Positions 15,770-24,866 of a DNA stretch of 64,000 nucleotides are shown piece by piece. Every line of letters starts with the position of its first letter. The first letter of the stretch is position 1. The notes under the pieces were generated by a model. It did not search any database. It saw only the letters and a program-made list of their open reading frames with translations, and had not been told where the DNA came from. Location: positions 1 through 64,000 of the forward strand of contig JANMHJ010000021.1 of NCBI GenBank assembly GCA_031375105.1, read 5' to 3'. The DNA comes from JANMDU01 sp031375105. GTDB taxonomy: Bacteria > Pseudomonadota > Gammaproteobacteria > Burkholderiales > Burkholderiaceae_C. The position numbers and the translations under genes are program-made.

Positions 15770-17239
15770 TCACTCTGCTCGGTAATTCGGCGCTTCTTTC
15801 GTGATTTGCACATCATGAACGTGGCTTTCTCGTATGCCCGCTGAGGTAATTTCCACAAATTCGGCACGCTGCTGCATGTCTTGCACCGTGGCGCAGCCGC
15901 AATAACCCATGCTGGCGCGAATGCCGCCAGCCAATTGGAAGATGATGGCCACCACTGAGCCTTTGTAAGGCACACGGCCCTCAATGCCTTCTGGCACGAG
16001 CTTGTCAGCATTGGGGTTGCCAGTGGAGCTTTCTTGAAAATAGCGGTCTGCGCTACCTTGCTGCATCGCGCCAATGCTGCCCATGCCGCGATAGCTTTTA
16101 TACGAGCGTCCTTGGAAGAGCACCACCTCGCCGGGCGCTTCTTCGGTGCCCGCAAACATGCCGCCCATCATCACGCTGCCCGCGCCTGCGGCCAGTGCTT
16201 TAGCAATGTCTCCGCTGTAGCGAATGCCGCCGTCAGCAATCAACGGAATGCCCGATCCCTTCAAAGCAGTGGCCACGCCATCCACCGCCATGATCTGCGG
16301 CACGCCCACGCCGGCCACGATGCGCGTGGTGCAAATGCTACCTGGGCCGATGCCCACCTTCACGGCATCTGCACCTGCTTCAGCCAGAGCTAGCGCCGCT
16401 GCACCAGTCGCAATATTGCCGCCGATCACATCAATCTGCGGATAATTTTTCTTCACCCAGCGCACGCGCTCGATCACGCCTTTGCTGTGGCCATGCGCCG
16501 TGTCCACCACAATCGCGTCCACTCCGGCTTCCACCAAAGCAGCCACGCGCTCTTCTGTGCCATCGCCCACGCCCACTGCCGCGCCCACGCGAAGTTTGCC
16601 TTGGCTATCCCGTGCTGCATTGGGAAAGTTGGTCTGCTTGGTGATGTCTTTGACGGTGATCAAGCCCTTGAGATGAAACTCGTCATCCACCAAAAGCAAG
16701 CGCTCTAAGCGGTGTTTATTCAGCAGCGCCTTCGCATCCTTGAGCGTCGTGCCCACAGGTGTCGTGATGAGCCGTTCGCGCGGTGTCATGATTTGACTCA
16801 CAGGCAAATCCATGCGCGTTTCAAAGCGCAAGTCGCGCCCCGTGACGATGCCTACCACTTTGCCGCCATCTACGACCGGAAAACCGCTCACGCCCAGCTG
16901 CTCTGAAAGCTCAATGACTTGATGCACCTTGAAATCCGGCGGAATCACCACCGGATCGCGCAGCACCCCGCTTTCATGGCGTTTGACCTTGCGCACCTGA
17001 GCAGCTTGCTCCTTGGCGGTTAAATTCTTGTGAATGATGCCCATCCCGCCTTCTTGCGCCATCGCAATCGCAAGCCGAGCTTCGGTCACGGTGTCCATCG
17101 CCGCAGACACGAGCGGCAGATTCAGCTCGATATTGCGCGAGAAACGGGTTGTGAGGGAAGTATCCTTGGGCAGGACTTCGGAGAAGGCGGGGACGAGTAG
17201 AACGTCGTCAAAAGTGAGTGCTTTGCCGAGCAGGCGCAT
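15770..17239 (-). CDS. guaB: IMP dehydrogenase
   Basis: 489 aa, normal length. It has a TIM barrel split by a CBS pair (about 95-205, VTGRDLRFETRMDLPVSQIM and the following repeat). The catalytic Cys lies in GPGSICTTRIVAGVG; the flap and substrate motifs GGIRYSGDIAKALAAGA and MGSIGAMQ are present. It oxidises IMP to XMP, the committed step to GMP, which GuaA completes downstream on the same strand. It is divergent from the DUF4124 gene at 17368. Confidence 0.97.
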   Translation of the reverse strand: MRLLGKALTFDDVLLVPAFSEVLPKDTSLTTRFSRNIELNLPLVSAAMDTVTEARLAIAMAQEGGMGIIHKNLTAKEQAAQVRKVKRHESGVLRDPVVIPPDFKVHQVIELSEQLGVSGFPVVDGGKVVGIVTGRDLRFETRMDLPVSQIMTPRERLITTPVGTTLKDAKALLNKHRLERLLLVDDEFHLKGLITVKDITKQTNFPNAARDSQGKLRVGAAVGVGDGTEERVAALVEAGVDAIVVDTAHGHSKGVIERVRWVKKNYPQIDVIGGNIATGAAALALAEAGADAVKVGIGPGSICTTRIVAGVGVPQIMAVDGVATALKGSGIPLIADGGIRYSGDIAKALAAGAGSVMMGGMFAGTEEAPGEVVLFQGRSYKSYRGMGSIGAMQQGSADRYFQESSTGNPNADKLVPEGIEGRVPYKGSVVAIIFQLAGGIRASMGYCGCATVQDMQQRAEFVEITSAGIRESHVHDVQITKEAPNYRAE

Positions 17240-17367
17240 GTGTGAAGCTCCAAAACAGAGATTTTACGCAAGGACGAGTGTTGCTTTGTATACCAAACGG
17301 TACTTTTGTCAGCCCAAACGGTGCTTGGCGCGTTGGCAGAGTATGCCCTTCTGGCTACACTATCATT

Positions 17368-17907
17368 ATGACAATCAACGTTTCTGCTCTCCGCCTGCTG
17401 GCAATTGCTTTGCTCTCAGCCTTTGTGATTCCTCTGGCGCATGCCCAATGGTCTTGGAAAGACAAAGATGGCCGCCGGATCTTCAGTGATCAGCCGCCGC
17501 CCATTGAAGTGCCAGAAAAAGACATCATGCGCCGCCCAGCCGGCGTGCGTGCGCCTGCCGCGCCCCCCGCCACCGGCGAAACGATTGCCTCTACACCCTC
17601 CTCCAGCACAGCCACCACCGCAAGCACCGCGGCAACACCCAAGATCAGCGGCAAAGACAGCGAATTAGAGAAAAAGAAAAAAGAAGCCGAAGCCAAAGAA
17701 GCGGCGCAAAAGAAAGCCGAGGCCGACAAAACAGCCGCTGCCCGCAAAGACAATTGCGAGCGCGCCAAACTCGCCAAAGCCAGCTTCGATTCAGGCCAAC
17801 GCATCGCCACGACAAATGCGCGAGGCGAGCGGGAGGTCATGAGCGATGCCGTGCGCGCGCAAGAGACCAAGCGCCTACAAGACATCATCAACAGCGATTG
17901 CAACTAA
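17368..17907 (+). CDS. DUF4124 domain protein, exported
   Basis: 179 aa from ATG 17368. Signal peptide (ALRLLAIALLSAFVIPLAHA), then the short DUF4124 module (QWSWKDKDGRRIFSDQPPP), a Ser/Thr/Ala/Pro-rich linker, a Lys/Glu/Ala-rich coiled coil (about 95-125), and a C-terminus with two Cys. DUF4124 is common in betaproteobacterial periplasmic proteins and has no defined activity. The gene is divergent from guaB and convergent with mgsA. Confidence 0.85.
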   Translation: MTINVSALRLLAIALLSAFVIPLAHAQWSWKDKDGRRIFSDQPPPIEVPEKDIMRRPAGVRAPAAPPATGETIASTPSSSTATTASTAATPKISGKDSELEKKKKEAEAKEAAQKKAEADKTAAARKDNCERAKLAKASFDSGQRIATTNARGEREVMSDAVRAQETKRLQDIINSDCN

Positions 17908-17918
17908 AGCCGAGGGCT

Positions 17919-18320
17919 TTAATCTCCAAAAATCGCCAGCCAAGACAGTGTTTGCAGCATGATCTGCGCACTGGCCAGATTGGTGGCGCAGGGCACGTTG
18001 TGTACATCGCAAGAGCGCACCAAAGCATTGATATCTGGCTCATGGGGCTGCGCCGTCATCGGATCACGCAGAAATATCACCGCGTCAATGCGGCCACTGG
18101 CCAGCTTTGCACCAATTTGAAGATCGCCGCCCATCGGGCCAGAAAGCATGCGCTCGACTTTCAGACCCGTGCTGCGCGTGATGCGCGCAGCCGTGGTGCC
18201 GGTGCCGCAGAGTTTGCAGGTCTCTAAAAAGCCAAAAAAATCTTCGCAAAGTGCCTCAATATCGGCTTTTTTGGCATCATGGGCAATGAGGGCAATTCGG
18301 TAAACAAGGGGTTTGGGCAT
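17919..18320 (-). CDS. mgsA: Methylglyoxal synthase
   Basis: 133 aa, usual length is about 130-150. Family motifs include IALIAHDAKK at the N-terminus (phosphate binding), SGPMGGDLQIGA containing the catalytic Asp, and FLRDPMTAQPHEPDI with the His that contacts substrate. It converts dihydroxyacetone phosphate to methylglyoxal and phosphate, a glycolytic overflow bypass. It is convergent with the DUF4124 gene, 11 bp apart. Short tandem repeats lie upstream of its start (18332-18370). Confidence 0.95.
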   Translation of the reverse strand: MPKPLVYRIALIAHDAKKADIEALCEDFFGFLETCKLCGTGTTAARITRSTGLKVERMLSGPMGGDLQIGAKLASGRIDAVIFLRDPMTAQPHEPDINALVRSCDVHNVPCATNLASAQIMLQTLSWLAIFGD

Positions 18321-18331
18321 ATCGAATCATA

Positions 18332-18370
18332 GGTGAGTTTCATGGATGAGTTTCATGGATGAATTTCATG
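18332..18370. repeat. Three 12-13 bp tandem repeats
   Basis: Three imperfect tandem copies of GATGAGTTTCATG, lying 12-50 bp upstream of the mgsA start in the divergent mgsA/phaZ intergenic region. Confidence 0.75.
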
Positions 18371-18532
18371 GATAAGTAGGGCGTGCAGGGCTGCAAGCAG
18401 GCAAATCACTCGCTTGCATGCTGTTGGTTTTCTCGTTAATCGCTGTATTTGAGTCCTTACTCTTCACATATCTGCACGGCTCAGCCTAGAATGTTGCAAT
18501 GCAGCAAATTCGCCGCAAGAAGAACCCACACC

Positions 18533-19978
18533 ATGCTCTACCAACTCTACGAATCTCAGCGCTCGCTCATGGAGCCTTTTGCAGAATTTGCGCAAGCCAC
18601 GGCCAAGCTCTATGGCAATCCCAACAACAGCTTTGGCCAGCTGCCCTTCGCGCAGCGTACTGCGGCGGGTTTTGATTTGCTGTATCGCCTAGGAAAAGAC
18701 TACGAGCGCCCTAGTTTTGACATCAAGACCGTGGGCATTGAACACGATGGCATCACCACCGACATCGCTATCCATGAGCGTGTGGAAATTGACAAGCCCT
18801 TCTGCGAATTACGCCGCTTCAAGCGCTTTTCCGACGATGCTGCCACGCTCATGCGCCTCAAAGGCCAGCCGCCGGTTTTGATCGTTGCGCCACTGTCGGG
18901 CCATTACGCCACGCTCTTGCGCGACACTGTGCGCAGCATGCTGCAAGGCCACAAAGTGTTCATCACCGATTGGAAGAATGCCCGCACTGTGCCTTTGTCT
19001 GAAGGCACATTTTCACTGGACGATTATGTGAACTATGTGCAGGAATTTATCCGTCATTTGCAAAAGCAATACGGTTATTGCCATGTGGTGAGCGTTTGCC
19101 AGCCCACCGTGCCTGTGCTCGCAGCTGTCTCGCTGATGGCATCGCGCGGCGAGCCCTTGCCGCTGTCCATGACCATGATGGGCGGGCCGATTGATGCCCG
19201 CAAATCACCCACGGCGGTGAACAATCTGGCCATGCAGCGCAGCTACCAATGGTTTGAAAACAATGTGATTTACCGCGTGCCCTCCAATTTTGCTGGCGCA
19301 GGCCGCAAAGTCTATCCCGGCTTTTTGCAGCACACCGGCTTTGTGGCGATGAATCCGAGCAACCATGCCAAAAGCCACTGGGATTATTTCAAAGACTTGG
19401 TCAAAGGCGATGGCCGCAGCGTGGATGCACACCGCAAGTTTTACGACGAATACAACGCCGTGTTGGACATGGATGCCACCTATTACCTAGATACGATCAA
19501 AACTGTGTTCCAAGATTTCAAGCTGGTCAAGGGCACTTGGGATGTGGTCTCGCCAGATGGCAAAACCGAGCGCGTGCGCCCGCAAGATATTTCTGGCTGC
19601 GCCCTGCTCACGGTAGAAGGCGAGCTGGACGATATCTCCGGCAGCGGCCAAACCCGCGCTGCGCATGATTTGTGCAGCGGCATTGCGGCATCTGCCCAGC
19701 AGCATTACGAAGTGGCAGGTGCGGGGCATTACGGCATCTTCTCTGGCCGCCGCTGGCGCGACATGGTGTATCCGGTGGTGCAAGACTTCATTTTGAAGGC
19801 TCACCTTAAAGCAGTGCCAAAGGCCGCCCTCAAAGCTGTCCCTCAAACTGCGCCAAAAGTGTCTCGCAAACCAGCAGCGGCTGTCAAAACCACAAAAAAT
19901 ACATCAAAACGGCCAGTAGCCGTTACAAAACCTGCGCAGAATGCTACTAAAAAGGTAGCAGCTAGGAAACGCGCCTAG
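18533..19978 (+). CDS. phaZ: Intracellular polyhydroxyalkanoate depolymerase
   Basis: 481 aa from ATG 18533. The N-terminus (MLYQLYESQRSLMEP) and core match PhaZ1-type depolymerases, whose nucleophile is Cys rather than Ser: Cys189 in SVCQPT. The Asp in GELDDISG and His in GAGHYGIFSG complete the triad. It degrades stored PHB granules. The last about 60 residues form a Lys/Ala/Pro-rich basic tail beyond the catalytic domain, part of which (VAVTKPAQNATKK) is encoded by a copy of the dispersed repeat. There is no signal peptide, consistent with granule association. The regulator phaR is elsewhere in the window. Confidence 0.94.
   Translation: MLYQLYESQRSLMEPFAEFAQATAKLYGNPNNSFGQLPFAQRTAAGFDLLYRLGKDYERPSFDIKTVGIEHDGITTDIAIHERVEIDKPFCELRRFKRFSDDAATLMRLKGQPPVLIVAPLSGHYATLLRDTVRSMLQGHKVFITDWKNARTVPLSEGTFSLDDYVNYVQEFIRHLQKQYGYCHVVSVCQPTVPVLAAVSLMASRGEPLPLSMTMMGGPIDARKSPTAVNNLAMQRSYQWFENNVIYRVPSNFAGAGRKVYPGFLQHTGFVAMNPSNHAKSHWDYFKDLVKGDGRSVDAHRKFYDEYNAVLDMDATYYLDTIKTVFQDFKLVKGTWDVVSPDGKTERVRPQDISGCALLTVEGELDDISGSGQTRAAHDLCSGIAASAQQHYEVAGAGHYGIFSGRRWRDMVYPVVQDFILKAHLKAVPKAALKAVPQTAPKVSRKPAAAVKTTKNTSKRPVAVTKPAQNATKKVAARKRA
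19903..19962 (-). repeat. Dispersed repeat, in-frame copy in the phaZ tail
   Basis: Contains GCCGTTACAAAACCTGCGCA and AATGCTAC, a diverged reverse-orientation copy. It encodes VTKPAQNAT, the same frame as in lpdA, guaA and metC, with Lys-enriching changes that match the basic tail around it. Confidence 0.65.
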
Positions 19979-20029
19979 CCGAACATCGCTGGCTGTTTTG
20001 CAACATTTGGCCATGCCTGCGTGCCTGCC

Positions 20030-20713
20030 ATGAGCCTTCTTGCTCAAGACTTGAGCCTAGAGGCGCGTGCGCTGCATGCGTTGCTGCCGCAAACCCAGTG
20101 CCAGCGCTGCGGCTACCCCGATTGCGCCAGCTACGCGCAGGCAATCTGCGAAGAAGGCACGCCGATCAACCAATGCCCGCCCGGCGGCGATGAAGGCATC
20201 GCCAGGCTCTCCGCGCTCACCGGCCAAGCCGTGATACCGATCAACCCCGCCCATGGCCGCGTACAAGAGCGCACCCTGGCCTTTATCGACGAAGACTGGT
20301 GCATTGGCTGCACGTTGTGCATCAAGGCCTGCCCGGTGGATGCGATTGTGGGCAGCTCCAAAATGATGCACACGGTGATTGAAGCGGCCTGCACCGGCTG
20401 CGAGCTGTGCATCCCCGCCTGCCCGGTGGATTGTATTGAGATTGAAATCACCAGGCCGGGCCTCAGTGGCTGGCAAGCATGGAGTGCTCAGCAGGCGGAA
20501 AGCGCATTAAATCGCTATGAATTTGTGAGCACTCGGCGCATATTCTATAACGGGGAACGGCCTAAAACGCTTGAAAAAACCTTGGCGGACAAGCTCCAAG
20601 CTTTAACAGATCACCCAGAGACTGTGAGCCGCGTCACCGATCCCGCTGAGCTGGAGAAGAAACGCCGCTATGTTGCTGCGGCGTTGGAGAAGGCGAAGGC
20701 CTCGAAGCGCTGA
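20030..20713 (+). CDS. rnfB: RnfB/RsxB-type ferredoxin subunit
   Basis: 227 aa from ATG 20030; an in-frame GTG lies at 20021. It has an N-terminal Fe-S domain (CQRCGYPDC with a later Cys, about 25-55) and two 4Fe-4S ferredoxin motifs (CIGCTLCIKACPVD and CTGCELCIPACPVD, about 95-145). The membrane anchor of classical RnfB is absent and no other rnf gene is nearby, so it may act as a soluble electron carrier. Orphan genes of this type are, from memory, usual in Burkholderiales. The helical region after the ferredoxin domain contains an in-frame dispersed repeat (YEFVSTRRIFYNGERP). Confidence 0.88.
   Translation: MSLLAQDLSLEARALHALLPQTQCQRCGYPDCASYAQAICEEGTPINQCPPGGDEGIARLSALTGQAVIPINPAHGRVQERTLAFIDEDWCIGCTLCIKACPVDAIVGSSKMMHTVIEAACTGCELCIPACPVDCIEIEITRPGLSGWQAWSAQQAESALNRYEFVSTRRIFYNGERPKTLEKTLADKLQALTDHPETVSRVTDPAELEKKRRYVAAALEKAKASKR
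20508..20575 (+). repeat. Dispersed repeat (subfamily with GTGAGCACTC), in-frame copy in rnfB
   Basis: Contains GCTATGAATTTGTGAGCACT and ATATTCTATAACGGGG. It shares its 5' part with the copies at 52503 and 63301. It is read in a different frame from the other intragenic copies. Confidence 0.8.
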
Positions 20714-20761
20714 TCCGCGTTTTGCGACGCGCTATTGAAGCGCCGCCACCCAAGACAAGCG

Positions 20762-23515
20762 TTAGGGTATCCCGGTGGCAGTGACGTTGCAATTGATCGT
20801 GAAACGCACCGAGCTGCTGGGTAAAGCAGGCAAGCTAGGAACCTGAATGCCTGGCCCGATCATGTTGGCAATCGTCAGATTTGCAGGTAGGGGGCACAAT
20901 GCCGCTCCAAAAGTCGTACAACTGATGCTCGTACACACCAAGCCAGCCGAGGGGATGTCTTTGAACAGCGCATTGGTCACGTTCGATGGCCCGGTGTTGG
21001 TCACGGTCACACTGTAGCTGGTGGTGCCACCTGCTGTTAGGGTGGTGACGTTGTTGGTCTTGGTAATACTCATATTGGCCGAGCCGCGAACTGGGTCAGA
21101 ATCTTGAGCACTGTCATTCGCGGGGTTGGTATCGATGTAGCCAATCGGCACAATGCCAGCAATGTTGGTGACTGTCGTCCCGGCGGCACCTGTCACTGTT
21201 CCCGTTATAAGGAAAGTGACGGTACTGTTGACCCCCACCACGGGTACCGTCACGCCCGTGGTTTCCACACTCAAAACCGTTGTGGCAGTCGCTGGTGTGG
21301 GGCATTGGCTACCCGCGCTGGCGACACAAGTGACGGTGTATTTGATGAAATTACTCGCAGGCAGATCCGAGAAGGTGAGCGTGGTGGCGGCCACAGTGCT
21401 GGTGTTGCTCAGCGTGATGGTGTAAGCAATGGTCTGGCCGCTGTCGAGACTGATGACGTTGTTGGTCTTGCTGACGCGGACATCTGCAGCGGGAATGCAT
21501 TCGCGCACAGTCACACCCGCCAGCGCCCAGACACCCCCTGTCTCGCCTGCCGTTAGTGCAGTCACATCGGCAATCGATACTGTGCCCGTGCCGCCCGCTG
21601 GCAGGGTGAATGTGCCTTGAACGAGTGTCCAGCGGTCGTCGGTCAGAATAGTTTCATTGGTTAGGGTGAGCGCAGGTGTCAGGAAGACGCTGGTGCTGGT
21701 AGTAAATTGCGGCCTCACTGAGGGCAACAGCGCAGGTGTTTGGCCTGGTTGTGCTGCATTAGACACATAAAACATCGCTTGGTAAGTCCGCCCGGCCACT
21801 AAGCTGCCAATTGCTTGGCTCCACATGTCAACGGTTGCGGTTGCAGGCAAAGCGTTGAACTTGCCATTGGCGATCAGCCATTCGTTACCGCCAATCACGC
21901 TTCGCGAGAAATCGCCGGGGAAGGGGCGTTGCGAGACCACAAACGAACTAAACGGATTATAAATTTGCTGGCCGCTCTGCCTCGCTACGAACGTTGTCGT
22001 CGTGGCCGAGTTGCTTTGCAAGGTATTGAGCGGGCCTGTGACCTGCGCGCCTGTGGAAAAAGGCGCAGCAGCCGAGAAATTGCCGTTCGTGACCCGATTG
22101 ATTGAGCTTTCCACCGTACCCGCTGGACAGATGGAGGCTGAAGAAATCACTGTAGGTGCTGCCCCCGAAATAGCATTCGTATCTGTGGCTCGGTTGTTAC
22201 TCGGAAACGGATCTGTCGTGTCGATCGCTGGCGTGACTGTCGCCACATTCGTCACTGGCCCGACAGTCGGTGTGATAGAAGCATTCAGGGTAAACAAAAG
22301 CGCCGTCCCAGGCGGGAAGGTGTTGATGGTCACGCCAGTTTGGAAAGTACTGGTCGTCAATCCGGAGGGGCAAACCGCAGACGGCGGCCCGCCAATGGCA
22401 CTACAGGTCACGCTGAGCTTTTGTATGCCGGGCTGGGCTGGATCGGCCACCACAGAATAGTTGGCAGGATACGGGCCTGCATTGGTGACCGTGATGCTGT
22501 AGGCCACCACCTGATTGGTCGTGACCGTGGTGTTGCCATCTGATTTTTGAATCGACAAATCCGCCACCCTGGTGCCCGAAATCGGGCAAGAAGAGCCATC
22601 CGTGTTGTTTTGGTTAACAATACTTGGTGGGCCAACGTAGAGCGGTGCCGGCGTCTGAAATGAGCTAGGCGTTCCCGATTCCGGATTCGTGATCTCATAA
22701 AATCCACCCGCTGCACCAGTTGAATTATTGAAAACATAAAATCTGCTTGCAAATGCGTCATAGAACGCGGAGCCGATACCGCCCACATCTGGAATCCCGA
22801 ATTCGGTGTGTGTGGCCGTACCAATGCCGGGCGTGGTTGCGTTTGCGGCGAGTTGAATGCGAAAGAAACGCATACCCGTGGCAGCCAGTACCAAGGCATT
22901 CGGCCCACCTGCTCCATTGAAGTCAAAATCCCCATAATTCGGAATCGCAGGAGAACCAGTGAAGAAGTTGTTGTATTGATGCACCACGTTGACATTGCCG
23001 CTGACTGGAATTGAATCTACACGGAAGATGGCAGGAGGGTTGATGCCGGTTCCACCTTGTCCGGCGAAATAAAAACGCCCCGCCGCGTCAAAGACCCCTC
23101 CGGTTGGGGTGAAGGTGGCAAGAGGAGAACCAAGAGGCACTGTATTGGTCAAAGGGCCCACCAGTTGAGCACCGCTTTGACCTATCCGGTAAAGATTAGG
23201 GCCAGGATTTTGAATGGCATAAAGGTAGTTGTCTACAGGGTTGTAGCCAAGCGCATTGAGTGTGGGTGCGACTGCCGTCGGTAAAGCAGCCGTAGGCGTG
23301 ATAGCGCTGCTGACAGCGGCAAACTTAACAAATATCGTATTGTTGTTTCCGTTGTCGCTACGCAGTTGATAAAACACCACATCGCAAGTAAAAGGTGCTC
23401 CTTGCGCAGTAGCCGGCGTAGGCATCATCGCCAGCATCGCCAAAATCACGCCCACGCATGCCGTTACCGCTTGATACCAGCGGTTTTGCTTGCAGATTCG
23501 GGCGATTTGAAGCAT
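20762..23515 (-). CDS. Large secreted DUF11-repeat protein
   Basis: 917 aa. A signal peptide ends near PTPATA|QG. Residues about 40-315 are Gly/Asn-rich and propeller-like (DAAGRFYFAGQG, YDAFASRFYVFN). DUF11 repeats follow: ADLSIQKSDGNTTV (about 325), ADVRVSKTNNVISL (about 690) and ANMSITKTNNVTTL (about 815). A carbohydrate-binding-like segment (NRVTNGNFSAAAPFSTG) lies between the first and second. It ends at the close of the last DUF11 domain without an anchor or sorting signal. It is probably a surface or secreted adhesin-like protein. No partner genes are adjacent; composition and size differ from its housekeeping neighbours. Confidence 0.8.
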   Translation of the reverse strand: MLQIARICKQNRWYQAVTACVGVILAMLAMMPTPATAQGAPFTCDVVFYQLRSDNGNNNTIFVKFAAVSSAITPTAALPTAVAPTLNALGYNPVDNYLYAIQNPGPNLYRIGQSGAQLVGPLTNTVPLGSPLATFTPTGGVFDAAGRFYFAGQGGTGINPPAIFRVDSIPVSGNVNVVHQYNNFFTGSPAIPNYGDFDFNGAGGPNALVLAATGMRFFRIQLAANATTPGIGTATHTEFGIPDVGGIGSAFYDAFASRFYVFNNSTGAAGGFYEITNPESGTPSSFQTPAPLYVGPPSIVNQNNTDGSSCPISGTRVADLSIQKSDGNTTVTTNQVVAYSITVTNAGPYPANYSVVADPAQPGIQKLSVTCSAIGGPPSAVCPSGLTTSTFQTGVTINTFPPGTALLFTLNASITPTVGPVTNVATVTPAIDTTDPFPSNNRATDTNAISGAAPTVISSASICPAGTVESSINRVTNGNFSAAAPFSTGAQVTGPLNTLQSNSATTTTFVARQSGQQIYNPFSSFVVSQRPFPGDFSRSVIGGNEWLIANGKFNALPATATVDMWSQAIGSLVAGRTYQAMFYVSNAAQPGQTPALLPSVRPQFTTSTSVFLTPALTLTNETILTDDRWTLVQGTFTLPAGGTGTVSIADVTALTAGETGGVWALAGVTVRECIPAADVRVSKTNNVISLDSGQTIAYTITLSNTSTVAATTLTFSDLPASNFIKYTVTCVASAGSQCPTPATATTVLSVETTGVTVPVVGVNSTVTFLITGTVTGAAGTTVTNIAGIVPIGYIDTNPANDSAQDSDPVRGSANMSITKTNNVTTLTAGGTTSYSVTVTNTGPSNVTNALFKDIPSAGLVCTSISCTTFGAALCPLPANLTIANMIGPGIQVPSLPALPSSSVRFTINCNVTATGIP

Positions 23516-23550
23516 TTTGTATTGTGTGACTTTCGGCGAGATTGTAGACT

Positions 23551-24816
23551 TTATCCCAGCTGACTTAAAGCTTGATCAAGGTCGGTTTGCAAATCTGCCA
23601 CATCTTCAAATCCTATGGAAAAGCGCACCAGCCCTCCCCTATACGGCCAATGGGAGACGTTTGGATTTCGCATGCTCGAAATATCGTAAGGCACGACCAA
23701 GCTCAGATGGCCGCCCCATGAATAGCCGATTTTGAAAAGCTGGAGCGCGTCCACAAAGGCATCCACCTGCTCGGGGCTGTAGCGCTCATGCAGCACGATG
23801 CTGAACAGACCCGCAGCCAAGCCATCTTTAGAAGACTTGCTAACTATCATATCTGTAGCGCGCTTCGCAGATTCCATAAGGGCAGAAGGCTGTTTTTGGC
23901 ATAAATTTTGCCAATGCTGATGGCCCGGACCACCTTCTATGGCAGGATGCAAAACAGCCTCCACTTCAGGGCGCGTTTTGAGCCAACGCGCCAAAGCTCG
24001 GGCCGCATTGTCGGCTGCGCGGTAACGCATGTCTATGCTGGGCAAGCTGCGCAGCACCAGTTCGGCATCGTTGGCCGATACGCCATACCCAAGGCGCATG
24101 TGGCTGAGCTTGATTTTGTGATGCAGCTCCTCGTTGCGAGTGACGATGCAGCCCATGAGCACATCGCCGCCGCCGCTGGGGTATTTGGTGAGCGCTTGGC
24201 TGCTGATGTCTACAGCCAAGCCTGCGCCATCTAGATCAAAGGCATTGAAGGCCAGCCCCGCGCCCCAAGTGTTATCTAACGCGCAAATGATGCCTTTTTC
24301 ACGGCAAATGCGCACCAAAGCCGGCAGATCCGGGAATTCCATCGTCACCGAGCCGGGCACCTCCAGCCAGACGAGCTTGGTTTTTGACGTGATTTTGGCC
24401 GCCAAATCAGCTGCATCCATCGCATCGTAATAGCGGGTTTGAATGCCAAAACGCGGCAATTCTTCCTGCGTCAGGCCCAGCCGCGCACCATACACGTTGT
24501 GCGGCAGCAGCATTTCATCGCCTTGCTGCAAAAGCGCCAAATCCACAGAAATGATCGCGGCCAGCCCGCTGGGCACGAGCACGCAATGCAAACCGCCTTC
24601 CAGCGATGCGATGCGCTCTTCCAGCACAAAGGTGGTGGGCGTGCCGTGCAGGCCGTAGGTGTAGCCGTCTTTCTTCTTCCAATCCCGGCTGCGCATCGCC
24701 GCCACATCTTTGAAGATCACCGTGGAGGCTTTGAAAATGCCAATTTGCGGCGCATCAAAGCCCTCGGGGGGCTGATAGGGATGGTGGATGAGGTGAGTGG
24801 TTTTGCCTTGCGTCAT
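23551..24816 (-). CDS. metC: Cystathionine beta-lyase
   Basis: 421 aa from ATG 24816, chosen because MTQGKTTHLIHHPYQPP is a typical start for the family. It is a PLP-dependent Cys/Met metabolism enzyme: TYGLHGTPTT binds phosphate, LDNTWGAG holds the PLP-contacting Asp, and the Schiff-base Lys is in SSQALTKYPSGG. It cleaves cystathionine to homocysteine, pyruvate and ammonia. About 30 extra residues (around 304-335, PSALMESAKRATDMIVSKSS) come from an in-frame dispersed repeat just before the conserved GLFSIVL strand. It is encoded downstream of the DUF4143 ATPase, 50 bp apart. Confidence 0.92.
   Translation of the reverse strand: MTQGKTTHLIHHPYQPPEGFDAPQIGIFKASTVIFKDVAAMRSRDWKKKDGYTYGLHGTPTTFVLEERIASLEGGLHCVLVPSGLAAIISVDLALLQQGDEMLLPHNVYGARLGLTQEELPRFGIQTRYYDAMDAADLAAKITSKTKLVWLEVPGSVTMEFPDLPALVRICREKGIICALDNTWGAGLAFNAFDLDGAGLAVDISSQALTKYPSGGGDVLMGCIVTRNEELHHKIKLSHMRLGYGVSANDAELVLRSLPSIDMRYRAADNAARALARWLKTRPEVEAVLHPAIEGGPGHQHWQNLCQKQPSALMESAKRATDMIVSKSSKDGLAAGLFSIVLHERYSPEQVDAFVDALQLFKIGYSWGGHLSLVVPYDISSMRNPNVSHWPYRGGLVRFSIGFEDVADLQTDLDQALSQLG
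23838..23900 (+). repeat. Dispersed repeat, in-frame copy inside metC
   Basis: Contains GCGCTTCGCAGATTCCATAA and a CTATCAT end. Read on the gene strand it gives ALMESAKRATDMI, the same frame as lpdA VIESAQSAINSI. Confidence 0.75.
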
Positions 24817-24866
24817 AGGCGTATCGTAGCGAGAAACCAGCGCACAGGCCAGCTTATCCAGCGCAT

